Notes: generated by a model from the sequence alone, not told the origin. DNA of 64,000 bases from Zymoseptoria tritici IPO323 (GCF_000219625.1 NC_018210.1:1922001-1986000), one strand, 5' to 3'; numbered from the stretch's first letter, positions 1 through 10,905 are shown. Numbers and translations are program-made.

Positions 1-2438
1 TCGATGCTTTGGTCAGAAGATGATGTTGTGACGTCCTTGTCGGCCGACGAGCGCAATGCTGGGAGATTTGAGCTGAACTCGCCAGTCGTTGACAGTGATT
101 GTGGTATCATCGTTGCGCCAGCTCGACCATGACTTGCCTCGTCCTCCACTTCCTCGTTCTCGCCAGCAAGGGTGAAATCGGCCTCGAAACGCAGGCTACT
201 GCGCCTCATGTCCTCATTCCGCCCACCTTTGCGCAGCACCGTTGGTGATAGAACAAGGCTTTTCCTCTTCAGGTCGTCGCTTTTACGTCGGGGCTTCTTC
301 ACGCTTGACCAGCCTTGCCATCCGTCCAGCAGTGCTTGAGTACTCGGTAGTGGAGCTCGAGCCTGTTCTTGAGACAACTGCTTGAGTGGTTCCCTTGTCG
401 CGCCGGCCTGCGAAGATGTTGTATGAGCCGCGGCGGCGGTACTCGGATCCGGCTTCTCGGGTGAGGTGAAGAGGTCGGTCTGTGCCTTCGCGAGCAGGAC
501 CTGTGTGCCCGGCCAGAGTTGAGGTTGGGAGTGCTCCGTGTTGTCACCGATCGTGCCATTATCAGTGAGGTCGTCGTTAACTCGGGAGAACTCCGCGCCA
601 CTGGTCAAGAGCTCCTCGCGAAGAGCTTTGCGGATGGAGGAACTGCGACGATCAAATTTCCTTGGCAGAATCTTGTTCAGATGCTGGTCGGTAAGTGGTG
701 TGTTGGAGGCCGATGCTACATCGACTGGCTGTCCAGTGGAGGAGAAGTCGACCCTTCGACGTGGTGTTTTCGCTGGAATCGGCGCTTTTGCGTTTACTTC
801 ACCAGACGACACCGGATGCACGCCGTTCGAAGGGGTCAAGTTGCTCGAATCCTTGCTGAGAGGGCTGTTCTTCTTTGATTCACTCTTGCCTGAAGTGCTT
901 GCATTGCTGACCTCGCCCTTCTTGACCTTTCCACCTCGTTTGCGGAATAGAAACGGCGAGGAACCTTTGCTCGTAGCGGCGGTGTAGTCGATTCGCGCTG
1001 CATGGTCGATAGTTACAGGTTCGGATACCGTTTCGTGAGCATCTCCGCCGTACGCTTGAGACTGAGAGGGCGCGGACTGTCGTCTGGCAGCACAACGTGC
1101 AGGTCGATCCAAAGATGTACCGACCGACTTTGTGGCTCGCTTAGCTTTCGATGTCTTGCCGGCATGATGTTGGGACGAGTCCAGTATCGCAGAACGAATG
1201 GCAGGCTGGATCTCTGGGCATGCAGCAGAAGCATCAACATGATCTGTTGTTGACGGGTTATGGTCTGCAGTCGAGGTTGTGTTGATAGGAGCCCATGATC
1301 GCCGAGGTGCAACATGTATACCTTGGCGGCGAAGGATCTGATCTTGACTGTCTCCTTGAACGGGGTGACTCTCGGTATGATCTCGCGAGTCGTGATCCTC
1401 GGGCATTTCCTCTGGTGCAGTCTCAAATATACAGTCAGTCCCAGCCGACGGATCGGTGCCAGTAATTACTCCTGAGAAAGAGTCTTCTCGTGTGGAGATC
1501 GGAGCAGAGTTGACGGATGAGGAAGCCTCGGCCTGAGTTTGAGAGGCCGCACTCCGACCGCGACGAAGATTCGCAACCGTTCTGACAGGTGCTCTTTGTG
1601 ACGGTGTGGCGAGCGAAGACACCCCAAGCTCGTCTCTGCTGCATTCCTCGTCTACCGTCTTCCTGCGTAGCTCGAGGAGTCCGCTCTTGATCCATTTCGA
1701 GCTCGTCCAAGCGGCTGTTGGCGTGGGACCAGTCTCCGAGATCGAGTCTTGTATTGAGGTCCCGGTCGCATCGTCCTGAGTCTCAGCAACAACTTCCGGC
1801 GAGAGATCTGACTGATTTTGTAGGGGACCAGACAGCCGACTACTCCTCCGGCGGCTGATGTGATCCCGTAGTTCGGCCGCTATTCGAAGCGCCTCTTCGC
1901 TCGGGCCGGTAGCCAGCTTCTTTGTGAGACGAGATTTCCGTGCGGACGAACAGCTGGCCTGAGCGGTTACGACAGTCGACCTGACCAGATCGTGGTTCAC
2001 ATCCTCCCCAACAATGCCGTCATCGTCCATTCCAGAGACTCCATGGTCGGTCAATTGCTGTCGATTGAAGTCTCGCATAAATTCAAACTCGTCTTGAACA
2101 TCTTCCCACAATACACCGCTTCCTTTCGCCGAAGTCGTTTCCACCGGCCTCTCCGCGAGAAAAGCTCTACCATCCTTCGGTCTTCGAAACGAGCGGCACA
2201 CAGCATGGTGCAATGACGGAGGGACTAATCTGGCCGATGAAATGTAGAGAGGTTGGCCATTCAGGAAATCGTCTGCCAGAGCCTCGATCCGTCGTCGCTT
2301 CGTCGCTCGTTGTGAATCGGGAAAGTCATCCTCATCGATCACGCAGTCCTCATAGTTGATCTTGCGGAACAGCTCTGTTTGTTGAAAGGCGGAGGGACAG
2401 TTCCATGCGAATCCACGGGGTCGGTGAGTGCGTATCAT
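1..2438 (-). CDS. Large disordered fungal protein, 3' end off the window
   Basis: An uninterrupted minus-strand reading frame of about 812 codons runs from an ATG at 2438 to the left edge with no stop, so the C-terminus is missing. An in-frame TGA lies just upstream of this ATG, which supports the start. Near the N-terminus is RRRIEALADDFLNGQPLY (about residues 49-66), followed by ISSARLVPP. As I recall, this segment is typical of ascomycete proteins often named protamine P1-like, whose function is unknown. The rest is Ser/Thr/Lys/Arg-rich and low in complexity. A second island, LPSTQALLDGWQGWSSVKK, lies near nt 320. The basic composition (KRRR, KKPRRK) suggests a nuclear or chromatin protein, but that is inference. 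It is transcribed divergently from the cdc11-like gene. I am confident it is coding, much less so of the family. Confidence 0.72.
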   Translation of the reverse strand, partial: MIRTHRPRGFAWNCPSAFQQTELFRKINYEDCVIDEDDFPDSQRATKRRRIEALADDFLNGQPLYISSARLVPPSLHHAVCRSFRRPKDGRAFLAERPVETTSAKGSGVLWEDVQDEFEFMRDFNRQQLTDHGVSGMDDDGIVGEDVNHDLVRSTVVTAQASCSSARKSRLTKKLATGPSEEALRIAAELRDHISRRRSSRLSGPLQNQSDLSPEVVAETQDDATGTSIQDSISETGPTPTAAWTSSKWIKSGLLELRRKTVDEECSRDELGVSSLATPSQRAPVRTVANLRRGRSAASQTQAEASSSVNSAPISTREDSFSGVITGTDPSAGTDCIFETAPEEMPEDHDSRDHTESHPVQGDSQDQILRRQGIHVAPRRSWAPINTTSTADHNPSTTDHVDASAACPEIQPAIRSAILDSSQHHAGKTSKAKRATKSVGTSLDRPARCAARRQSAPSQSQAYGGDAHETVSEPVTIDHAARIDYTAATSKGSSPFLFRKRGGKVKKGEVSNASTSGKSESKKNSPLSKDSSNLTPSNGVHPVSSGEVNAKAPIPAKTPRRRVDFSSTGQPVDVASASNTPLTDQHLNKILPRKFDRRSSSIRKALREELLTSGAEFSRVNDDLTDNGTIGDNTEHSQPQLWPGTQVLLAKAQTDLFTSPEKPDPSTAAAAHTTSSQAGATREPLKQLSQEQARAPLPSTQALLDGWQGWSSVKKPRRKSDDLKRKSLVLSPTVLRKGGRNEDMRRSSLRFEADFTLAGENEEVEDEASHGRAGATMIPQSLSTTGEFSSNLPALRSSADKDVTTSSSDQSI

Positions 2439-2865
2439 CGCGGAGAGAGCGATCGTAGGGCAGTGTCATCATCTTCTACGCATGTTGAAGTGCTGTGGCA
2501 AGATTGTGGTGTCTGCCCGTACCAGATGTGATCGTCGAGGAGAGAAAGGCAAACCAAAAGCCAGAATATAAGTGGGGCGTTGCTATGGGCTGTTTAGACC
2601 TTTGGGGAGACGCGACCAGTGCCGGCGATCTTCAAAGACCACCGTGCACGATTGATATACATCATACGACACACTCTCGATATTACTGTGCTTGTCGATT
2701 GATTTTGCTTTTACTCTTCTTCACTGCTTGGTTGGCGATATTGGAGTTGTTGCTGGACCATACGAAAATTGTCAGGCATCGTGGTCGCACAGCATCTTCC
2801 CACCAAAACAACAACGCGAGCTTCATCCCGGAGCAACTTTCACACCACCACCATACCGCACCATC
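2439..2865. promoter_or_regulatory. Divergent promoter region
   Basis: These 427 bp separate two divergent genes and must hold the promoters and 5' UTRs of both. The right half becomes A/C-rich just before the ATG at 2866 (CACCACCATACCGCACCATC), as in many fungal leaders. I saw no clear TATA box and no conserved ORF. The reading frame of the right-hand gene stays open back to an ATG at 2692, but that extension looks like leader. Confidence 0.5.
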
Positions 2866-5800
2866 ATGTCACAAAACGTCGCGCCGTGGCTACAAGGCCT
2901 GACCGAGACATGGGAGATTCCTGCTGGCTTCGCACCTCCACCTCCGCCAGTCTCCTCCGCTACCCACGCCGCCGACAGCCTCTCCAATGCCTCCATACGC
3001 CAACCAAAGAAGACTCTCTCGACCCGACGTGGTCCACTACGAACACTCTCACAAAGCGACAACAACTCCCTCCGACGACTATACGGCTCTTCAAAGCTCA
3101 TCCCATCACGATCCTTCTCAGGCGCCTCCGACAACTCCGTGCTCCAATACGACACGATTCAGCAGAGGTCGAAAAGTGCTTCTCCCAAAAAACAGCAGGA
3201 AACACTGGAATGGAAGCGACGGCTGGTACGTGGTCAGGTCGGCTACGGCGATCAGACTGATCTATTCGGTGCGAACGGACTGGAGAATATATTCGCACAG
3301 ACGCCGCAGAAGGACAGTGGTGCACCCAAGACGAGAAAGAGCATGCATTGGATTAATCACCCCACTGTCGAAGCTATGCCGTCTAGCCCGCCGATGTGGA
3401 ACACGGAGCTGGACGACTCTCGGTACGACGATTCCGTGGACGATGGCAAGCTGGCTGCTGTGGGAGAGGAAAGCGAGGGTCTGGGTCAAGAGCAGTACGA
3501 GGAGGAGAATTATGAGGGAGAGCAGTACGAGGGTGAGCAATGCGACGGGAGGCATCAAGACGAGGAGCTGGTGGGCGAGGAAAGCTTCGACAGCAATCCA
3601 TATGGCAACCACGACAATGCAGGCCGGGAACTGCAACACGATCAGACAGCTATCTTCTCGAGCGCTCAAAAGCTGCAGGCTGGGAGCAGGGCAGTGAGCG
3701 GTCAGACTGAGCTGGAAGAGGACTTCAGCCCTGTCTTCATCTCAAAACACACTACAGTCAATGGCTCGGTCGACTACAAAGCTTTGGACTCGCACATGGT
3801 GAAGAAATCCAAGGACATGCACATCGATCTGCAGCATCCAAGTCAAGAGCAGGGTGGACAGGTCGATGATAGCATGTTGCCGAAACCGGGGAATGGCCAT
3901 GCTCGGTCTCGAGATGGCGGCGACGACGAAAGCAGGGCTTTGTTCGATGAGTCCACTTTCACCGACGGCGAATCCTTGTCAGCTGCGCCAGATCTTTCAC
4001 TTTCGGAGAATCTTCCCACTGGTACTCCGGAGACACTGCCAGATCGTGTTCAGGTCGGACGAGGTGGATTTGCGGACCACGGATCTTTCAAGAACAGGCC
4101 ACTCAGTGCATCACAATCGACCACTGGCCTTGCAGCCAATGCACGTCAATCAAGCGGATTTCTGTCACCATTGCCGATCCGCAGCCGCCCATTGTCCAGC
4201 GACGACCATCACGCCCCAAGCACGCCTGCGCAGGATATTGCTCCCAATGAACCACGATCGAGATCGTCAGGCAGCCCTCTGAAGCTTTTCGGACCGCATG
4301 ATACTTATACGAGCAAGCGACTGTTGAGACGACTCAGTCAGCTGGATCCGGATTTGTCCAACGTCAGATCTGAGGACGAGGATGAGGCGCGTGACGAGCA
4401 GCAAGATGAAGTATTCGAAGACGACAACCCCGACGAGAGAGACGCTTCCTACGCTTCTTTCGGGAGTGGCAAGTTGAACGATCGCCACTTCAACGCTGAA
4501 ATCACCATCACGGGTGCATCTGATGAAGATGAGAGCAGACTGGATAGCGACCGCTCGCCTGGCTCGGATGTCCCTCCACCTGGCATGAAAGCTCCTCTCA
4601 AGTTCAAGTTGGAGGTCTCTCCCGATGCCAAAGACACATTTAGGGTCAAGCGCAAGGCTTCACTACAGACTAGCTCAAATCACAGCTCGCGCCGGTCGAC
4701 TCAGGATCATCGAAAAGTGTCTGCGAAGCAGCAGGTGTTCTTGAAAGCTACCGTCGAGGACGCTACTGACATGGTTTCTTCGTTCATTGCCATGTCTCCC
4801 GCCAATGGCAAGAAGTCTAACATCCCAGTCGCCATTGGGAAGAGAGGACCAAATTCTCCCTTCAAAGCTCCTACACCGAAAAGGAGGAGGACACTCCACG
4901 CTTCTGAGCTCTTGAGCGACGCTGCAGAGGTCAATCGCTCATACCACGCACAGCTCCAGGAAGCCATCTCCGCCACGAAATCAAAGATCCCTCAACCGCC
5001 CGTCTCCTTTGCGCATCCCGACGTCCTCGCCGAACGTAAGATTCTCCGCCCTCGCAATCCTACCCCGGCTTCACATCGCAGCAAATCCCTCATCGAGGCC
5101 GAAATAAGAGAGGCCACTGAAGCATTTGCGAAGGAAGACCCTTCCGCTATGGAGGCCGTACTGGATCAGATGAACACTTCGATGGCATCTGGAAGCCCTC
5201 CGACTCTCCAACAGCAAGCCCGAGCCGTCGCAACCGAGGTTGCTAAGTTCACCCTCCGCGTCCAGAAGGCATCAGGCGAGCATCAGCAGCAGGAAAGAAA
5301 GAGATCTGTCACGACACAAGACTTCTTTAACGAGGCGGTCATGGTGATGAGACTGATTCGGGAGAAAGCAGGCCGGAAAAGTGCTGGGTTGGGTAGTGTC
5401 GCCGAGTCTGATCAGGAAGCTGCTGGTACGTCACCGAGTGAGGAAATGGGCAGCTTCATGGGCAGGGATAGCGAGGGCGCCATGCTGAGGGTTTCACGTC
5501 CGCCATCGAGAGAGGGAGTCAGTGGATGGAGACCGAGGACATCGCAGCACACGAATGCGAGGGTCATAAGCCACTTGAGGAAATTCGAGGAGAAGGACGA
5601 TACAGAATTCATTGCGGCTTCCGTGGCGGACATTCAAGTCGACGGTGGGGAGCGGGAGACCGAGAACGTCTACCATGAGGAGGAGGCCTTCTACGAGGAC
5701 GATGACATCTACGATTCTCAAGATGAGCAATTCGTCGCAGTGGACGAGCACTCCAACATTCGGATCCGCGGACCAATTGCCACCGCGCCGGAAGATGACT

Positions 5801-8604
5801 CCCGCCCGTGCTCTCAACGATCAGCGCAGTCGACACAATCCGATGCCCAGCATTCCCAGGCCACAAATACAACATCAAGCACGAGTCGCAGCATCAACAC
5901 TTCCGGCACGAAGAAATCGGCTGAGAATGTTGGTAACCTGGCGCCAGATGCCGTGGCACATCTCATCGGAGAGCAGGTGGGGAGCATGGTCTACGACAGG
6001 GAGAAGAAACAATGGGTCAAAGTCCGAGCCGTGTCTGTCGTCAAAGAGAAGGCGCAGAAGCAGAAGCGTGGCTATGGCAGCTTCCGCGAACCACCTTCAA
6101 GTAACATCACCAGCGATGACGACCCATTCGGCGAGATCTCCGACTTGCCCGTGGACGAGCGACGGGAGCAGGAAGAAATCCGCCGTGTCAGCGCCGCGCG
6201 ATCGAGGCGGGCGAGTACATTTGATGGCAAAGGCGAGGTGGAGTCAAGAGTCACATCTCAGGAGACTGTACTTGCGCGCCCTACCACGGCCGATAGCGCG
6301 CATGTATCGTCGAGGTACACGCATTCATCAAAGCATACGGCGTTTGGCTCAAGTCACCAAGCTGAGACGGAAACCAGAGTGACGTCTTGGGGAGATGAAG
6401 AGTTGGAAAGCCTGGCCAAAGAGGGCAGAACAGTCGAGGAGCAGCAGCCATTGAAGTATGCGGCTGCACAGGCGGCGTTGTCGTTGGAGAAACAAGCCAG
6501 GTCGATATTGGCAGCTCGAAATGCGGATGAGAGCGGCCAGGAAGACGAAATGGTGGACAACACTGACTTCGCATACGAGCACGACCACAACGCTCTGCAA
6601 CAACTTCGCGACGACACGGCTGTTGAAGATGATGACTCCGACATTGCCGACCTCGCATCTCCCAAGCTCCGCCAGACCCCAGCACGGACACCATATGGCA
6701 CTCAGAAAATGAAGCAGAACAACAGGCAAGTCTCTCTTCGACGGCAGACACTCACCAACAAAATCGCCCACCATGAAGGGCGCGAGCACAGCGAAGTGTC
6801 CTTCATCGCCGCCCTGCCAGGTGAACGAATGATGAGCGTCAACCTGAGCGTCTCCCGGCCTCTGACCCAACGCCACCCTCAGGGACAGATCGTTGAGATG
6901 TCATCTCCGTCCAGGAGTCTCGAAAGGCCCTTTTTCTTCAGCGACCTCCCAGAATTCACGATCAGTGAGGAAGATGAAGAGCGGCCATCGGAAAAGCACC
7001 TTGCTCGTCGTCTGGCGCAGCATGCCATCGACGAAATGGACGATCGATATGCCCTGGCTGTGAAGGATCTTGTCAAGACTCTGACGGATGTGTACGAACA
7101 TGAGCCGTACTGGGAGGAGATGAAAAGCTTGGACCTCCGCAGTCGTGGTGTCAACTCATTGCACGGATTGGAAGACTTCTGCGGCAGAGCACAATCGATG
7201 GATGTGTCGAATAATGCCCTTTCATATCTCAATGGTGCGCCTGTCACAGTGCGACAGCTGACTGCGAGGGACAATCAGCTCTCAAGTCTGACCGGCTGGA
7301 CGCACTTGATGAACCTGCAGTATCTGGACATTTCGGGCAATCGACTCGATAACCTGGACGCACTTGGATGCTTGGTCCATCTGAGGGAGCTGCGGGCGGA
7401 GAACAATGAAATTGCTGACATGAGCGGAATCATGGGTTTGGACGGACTATTGAAGCTGAACCTCAAAGGGAACAGCATGACTGGCGTGCTCGACTTTGAG
7501 GGCTGCCAACTGCAGCGACTGGATGAACTGGATTTATCGAATAATTCGATCAAGCAAGTGCGCGGTCTGGAGTCCTTGCGCTCGCTGGAAAAGCTAAATC
7601 TGGACAACAACTCGCTGAGCTTGCCCCTTGGGTCGCAGAACCATCCACTTCGCCGACTCACGCATCTGTCTCTCCGATCTTGCGGATTGAAAACCCTCAA
7701 TGTAGCCGGTCTGCAGTCTCTGACTACCTTGCGACTGCACGGGAACTCCATCGCTTCGATTGCTGGCCTGTACAACGCTCTCCCGAATCTCACCCATCTC
7801 TCCCTCACCTCGCAGATCCTGCCAGCTTCGACACCTTGTACTCTACTCTCCAAGCCTCTTCCATCAACGCTGCGAGCGCTGAACCTTTCGAATACGACCC
7901 TCCCTTCTACCTTGGTTCTGCCATTGACGCCTCAGCCAAACGTGCAATGTCTCGATCTATCGAGCTGCGGTATTTATGTCCTCCCACTGGATTTCGGAAT
8001 TCTTTTCCCTGGTTTGCGAAAGCTGAATCTCAGCGACAATGGGCTCAAGGACATACGCCCACTGCTGAACCTGGCCTCTTTAGAGGAGCTGGACTTGAGG
8101 AGATGTCGAGTCGAGAGGTTCAGACTGAGCGTCGGAGTCGTCAGTCGACTGAAAGCGCTGAAGAGGGTGAACTTCCGGGGATGCGGTGTGGTGAATGGCT
8201 TCTACCCCAGCTCCGCAAAAGATATCATCGGCGTCGGTAAAGGCGAAGTCGTCAAGCGAGACGCTCAACTGGACGACGGGAAGGAAGCAGAGGAGGACGA
8301 CTGGACCATCCACGCTGACATGCACTCTCGCGAGCCTGAGGATGTCGAAGCCCTTGAATCCGCCGACGCTCTACACCTCACTCGTCTGGATCCAGAGACA
8401 AGACTACGAAGAAACGTGTACGAAGTCTTGATGCGCTACGCGGGCGCGAACTTGGAAGTTCTGGATGGAAAGAGGATTGATGATGGACCGCGCGGGATGC
8501 AGGTCTCGGCGGATCGGGATAATGATGCGATTTGGATGAGGTTGAAGGAGTTGGGGGTGTTGAAGGTTGTGGAGAGGGAGAGGAGGGTTTTGATGGAGAA
8601 GTGA
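2866..8604 (+). CDS. cdc11: Septation initiation network scaffold, Cdc11/Nud1-like LRR protein
   Basis: Single-exon gene of 1912 residues. The start at 2866 was chosen because the protein then begins MSQNVAPWLQGLTETW, matching the PWL...W N-terminus I recall for fungal cdc11 homologues; an in-frame ATG at 2692 would add 58 unconvincing residues. Residues 1 to about 1400 are disordered, Ser/Asp/Glu-rich and full of possible phosphosites, as expected for a scaffold at the spindle pole body. From about residue 1416 to 1775 there are about a dozen leucine-rich repeats of the LxxLxLxxNxI type (LQYLDISGNRLDNL, LDELDLSNNSIKQV, LRKLNLSDNGLKDI). In fission yeast the family anchors the septation kinase cascade at the spindle pole; in budding yeast the homologue is Nud1. 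The assignment rests on architecture and N-terminus, so another large LRR protein remains possible. Confidence 0.8.
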   Translation: MSQNVAPWLQGLTETWEIPAGFAPPPPPVSSATHAADSLSNASIRQPKKTLSTRRGPLRTLSQSDNNSLRRLYGSSKLIPSRSFSGASDNSVLQYDTIQQRSKSASPKKQQETLEWKRRLVRGQVGYGDQTDLFGANGLENIFAQTPQKDSGAPKTRKSMHWINHPTVEAMPSSPPMWNTELDDSRYDDSVDDGKLAAVGEESEGLGQEQYEEENYEGEQYEGEQCDGRHQDEELVGEESFDSNPYGNHDNAGRELQHDQTAIFSSAQKLQAGSRAVSGQTELEEDFSPVFISKHTTVNGSVDYKALDSHMVKKSKDMHIDLQHPSQEQGGQVDDSMLPKPGNGHARSRDGGDDESRALFDESTFTDGESLSAAPDLSLSENLPTGTPETLPDRVQVGRGGFADHGSFKNRPLSASQSTTGLAANARQSSGFLSPLPIRSRPLSSDDHHAPSTPAQDIAPNEPRSRSSGSPLKLFGPHDTYTSKRLLRRLSQLDPDLSNVRSEDEDEARDEQQDEVFEDDNPDERDASYASFGSGKLNDRHFNAEITITGASDEDESRLDSDRSPGSDVPPPGMKAPLKFKLEVSPDAKDTFRVKRKASLQTSSNHSSRRSTQDHRKVSAKQQVFLKATVEDATDMVSSFIAMSPANGKKSNIPVAIGKRGPNSPFKAPTPKRRRTLHASELLSDAAEVNRSYHAQLQEAISATKSKIPQPPVSFAHPDVLAERKILRPRNPTPASHRSKSLIEAEIREATEAFAKEDPSAMEAVLDQMNTSMASGSPPTLQQQARAVATEVAKFTLRVQKASGEHQQQERKRSVTTQDFFNEAVMVMRLIREKAGRKSAGLGSVAESDQEAAGTSPSEEMGSFMGRDSEGAMLRVSRPPSREGVSGWRPRTSQHTNARVISHLRKFEEKDDTEFIAASVADIQVDGGERETENVYHEEEAFYEDDDIYDSQDEQFVAVDEHSNIRIRGPIATAPEDDSRPCSQRSAQSTQSDAQHSQATNTTSSTSRSINTSGTKKSAENVGNLAPDAVAHLIGEQVGSMVYDREKKQWVKVRAVSVVKEKAQKQKRGYGSFREPPSSNITSDDDPFGEISDLPVDERREQEEIRRVSAARSRRASTFDGKGEVESRVTSQETVLARPTTADSAHVSSRYTHSSKHTAFGSSHQAETETRVTSWGDEELESLAKEGRTVEEQQPLKYAAAQAALSLEKQARSILAARNADESGQEDEMVDNTDFAYEHDHNALQQLRDDTAVEDDDSDIADLASPKLRQTPARTPYGTQKMKQNNRQVSLRRQTLTNKIAHHEGREHSEVSFIAALPGERMMSVNLSVSRPLTQRHPQGQIVEMSSPSRSLERPFFFSDLPEFTISEEDEERPSEKHLARRLAQHAIDEMDDRYALAVKDLVKTLTDVYEHEPYWEEMKSLDLRSRGVNSLHGLEDFCGRAQSMDVSNNALSYLNGAPVTVRQLTARDNQLSSLTGWTHLMNLQYLDISGNRLDNLDALGCLVHLRELRAENNEIADMSGIMGLDGLLKLNLKGNSMTGVLDFEGCQLQRLDELDLSNNSIKQVRGLESLRSLEKLNLDNNSLSLPLGSQNHPLRRLTHLSLRSCGLKTLNVAGLQSLTTLRLHGNSIASIAGLYNALPNLTHLSLTSQILPASTPCTLLSKPLPSTLRALNLSNTTLPSTLVLPLTPQPNVQCLDLSSCGIYVLPLDFGILFPGLRKLNLSDNGLKDIRPLLNLASLEELDLRRCRVERFRLSVGVVSRLKALKRVNFRGCGVVNGFYPSSAKDIIGVGKGEVVKRDAQLDDGKEAEEDDWTIHADMHSREPEDVEALESADALHLTRLDPETRLRRNVYEVLMRYAGANLEVLDGKRIDDGPRGMQVSADRDNDAIWMRLKELGVLKVVERERRVLMEK

Positions 8605-9275
8605 GTGATGTTTTGTTAGGGTGTTGGGGTGTACTGCCTTGATTAGCGGGTGCGTTTGGAGGGAAAGTGGGTGGGATAGACATGGATGGGAATTGTATTG
8701 GTAGCTTGTAGGATGCGGTGTATGATGAGTGGGAATGAGAATGAGTGCGATCATTCTCCAGCTGCCAACCTCGAGCATTTGTAACGTCTCAATTGCGGGA
8801 TACGATCGATGTTGGTCCCGCATATTGCTGCTCGTCCACGCCGCCGTTCAGCACCAGTCTCGGTGGTCACTGACCTCCTACTCCTACTATGTTGCGACTC
8901 GGCTATGATATGAAGCCATTGAGGTTCAAGCACTGTGTACGATTCGACAAAGAGGGGTCCAGATGTGAGTAGAGAGACCAAGGAACTGCTTCTTTGTTCC
9001 ACACCCGCAACCGACACAGACAAGGAAGACGACTGAGGCTAGGAAATCATATTGAACAATGGAAGTTGCTATCACTCCGCTACGGCAGAAGAGGCTCTTT
9101 GGAACTACCAAAATCACACTTTGGAAATCAGCGCTCGTCGATGTGCTTGATCGCAAACTTTTGCTTACAGTCCGCGCTTGCTGTCCGAACCGTTCACCGT
9201 TGAATATTCCGGTACGCTACTTATGATATCGCTCGTCTCAATTAAACTCTGTTCTGACGGAGGTGGCATCTTTAC
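8605..9275. other. Convergent intergenic region
   Basis: The space between the 3' ends of the cdc11-like gene and the minus-strand gene at 9276-9992. It must hold both 3' UTRs. Short ORFs on both strands here look random. I see no repeat, RNA gene or recognisable terminator. Confidence 0.4.
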
Positions 9276-9992
9276 TCATGGGTGCTTTGGTGAAGTCGTG
9301 GTCTTGAGGCGCTTCGAAGGTCCTTGCAGTGTGCCGGAATGACTCGAAGTTGGAGCTGGATCTGTGGCAAGGTCAATGTCCATATCGTCGGTTGCTGTTT
9401 CTCCTCCCTCGTTCTTGCTGTGGATGCTGTCTTTGCGCAGAATGTCGGGATCTCGTCGCCTTCGAGCCATCATAGTGCCACGGTCGTTAGCTTCGTGACT
9501 TCCAGTACGAGTCACTTCGGCTGTCTCATTGTGAGGAAGTTCCTTAGCTCGGCCGGTCCTTGTGCGCGGTGGGGAATGAGGAACGACAAGATCCTTCATC
9601 GACACAGTCGGTTGTTCTCGGCGCACTCGTCGTCTTCCCAACCGCGGCGCAACACGATCCGGCATGCCAGGCCTCGTTTCGCAGAGTACCACTCGCTCGC
9701 CTCGGTCGTCAATGTACGGACTCGACGTGCTCGATCTCGCCGCCGGGTGCAGCAAGTCGAGGGATGCTTCGGGCGATGCAATGGAGATGAAATATGGTTG
9801 GTGAATCCAGCGCGCTTGGCCGAGCGCGTTGTCCGTCAGTCGAAGCGCTTCCTCTGCCGGGTAGGGTAGAGTGAGAGCGTGAAGTGGTGGTGGTGCGCTG
9901 ACGCCAGGGTGAAGCTCGTATGTGGTCGTGATCGCCCTCTGTGCGAGTCCGGCTTGGAGGAGTTGGCCATCGATTCCGTGGATGAAAGGCAT
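9276..9992 (-). CDS. Hypothetical protein, 238 aa, possibly nuclear
   Basis: Complete minus-strand ORF starting at ATG 9992. I recognise no domain. The N-terminal third (MPFIHGIDGQLLQAGL, then HALTLPYPAEEALRLTDNAL) looks folded: regularly spaced hydrophobics and few low-complexity runs. From about residue 95 the protein becomes Arg/Ser/Thr-rich and probably disordered. It ends with an acidic patch (DDMDIDL) and a basic stretch (GPSKRLKTTTSPKHP) that could be a nuclear localisation signal. A 181-codon ORF on the opposite strand overlaps it. I prefer the minus frame because it is longer and its composition changes in a domain-like way. Existence is moderately supported; function is unknown. Confidence 0.5.
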   Translation of the reverse strand: MPFIHGIDGQLLQAGLAQRAITTTYELHPGVSAPPPLHALTLPYPAEEALRLTDNALGQARWIHQPYFISIASPEASLDLLHPAARSSTSSPYIDDRGERVVLCETRPGMPDRVAPRLGRRRVRREQPTVSMKDLVVPHSPPRTRTGRAKELPHNETAEVTRTGSHEANDRGTMMARRRRDPDILRKDSIHSKNEGGETATDDMDIDLATDPAPTSSHSGTLQGPSKRLKTTTSPKHP

Positions 9993-10905
9993 TGTGGACT
10001 GGTGTTGCGTTAGTATTGAATGGTATGGAAAAGTGGGAATTGGTCATTTGGTGGTGTAGAGACCGGTATGAGACTTCTTCGACGCACTTGAAAAAGGGGT
10101 ACTGGCTACGCTTGGCGAATTCGCAGCTGATCAAGATTTTTCATGAGCTTCACGGCCATTCACTCTTCCTGACTTTTTGACGCACGATGCGCTTATTTCA
10201 GGAGCGATGTTTACGCTTGCTGTCTGCTGATGGTAGCATCCTGTTCTAGATCCTGTTCTAGCCCGATGGTCGTGCTTGCTGGGATCTTCCAGTCGACAAC
10301 CTGGAAGAAGCACCACGACAAAGCGGACAGCGCTGGCGAATCCATCTCTATCACACTGAGTTTGCTCTCTTACGGTGACAATCCGGCTCGATGTCATTCT
10401 GTTCTTGCATCTCACGAAAGAGCTCGAAGGTCAACAAAGTTTCAAGTTCTCTCCCACTCCAATATCCATAACACTCTCCCACCTGGCGATGAGAAGCATG
10501 CCTCTTGATTCAATGGCATCCTGTCAATGCTCCTGATGAAGCCTTTTCCGCTTCACCTCCAGCGGCAAGACCTCGCCTTCACTCGAGCAGTCTTGGCAGA
10601 CTCGACAATACAATCAGAAGCTCGACATATTCATGTATAGACACGAGATTTCCAACAATCGGAGCATGAAATCAGCGACAATGCGAGGGAATGTGAACAC
10701 ACTGCTGCTGGCATGCGCATCCAGACACCCGCGAGTGAAGCACAGACTTTCTGAGGTCTTCAATAACTATATCTGCTTCAGCTCTGCTCCAACTTGGTCT
10801 CCTTCTCCTTATACCAATCCGACTTCAGCTGACCAGGCCCTATACTACTCGAGCCTTTCTGACTCCAATCACCTCAACAGGCACCACATCAACCACTCAC
10901 CGAAC
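9993..10905. other. Divergent intergenic region
   Basis: Upstream region shared by the hypothetical gene on the left (minus) and the first family X gene on the right (plus). The frame of the right gene stays open back to an ATG at 10633 (91 extra codons), so a longer N-terminus cannot be excluded. The sequence from about 10750 to 10905 is C/T-rich, which fits a leader better. A short direct repeat of GATCCTGTTCTAG type lies near 10240-10262. Nothing else seen. Confidence 0.4.

Noticed and set aside
2495..3260. Plus-strand ORFs overlapping the start of the cdc11-like gene
   Set aside because: Out of frame with a 1912-codon ORF and with Thr/Arg/His-rich shadow composition.
9324..9869. 181-codon plus-strand ORF opposite the hypothetical gene at 9276-9992
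   Set aside because: Shorter, Cys/Ser/Arg-rich without structure; the minus frame looks more protein-like, though certainty is limited.
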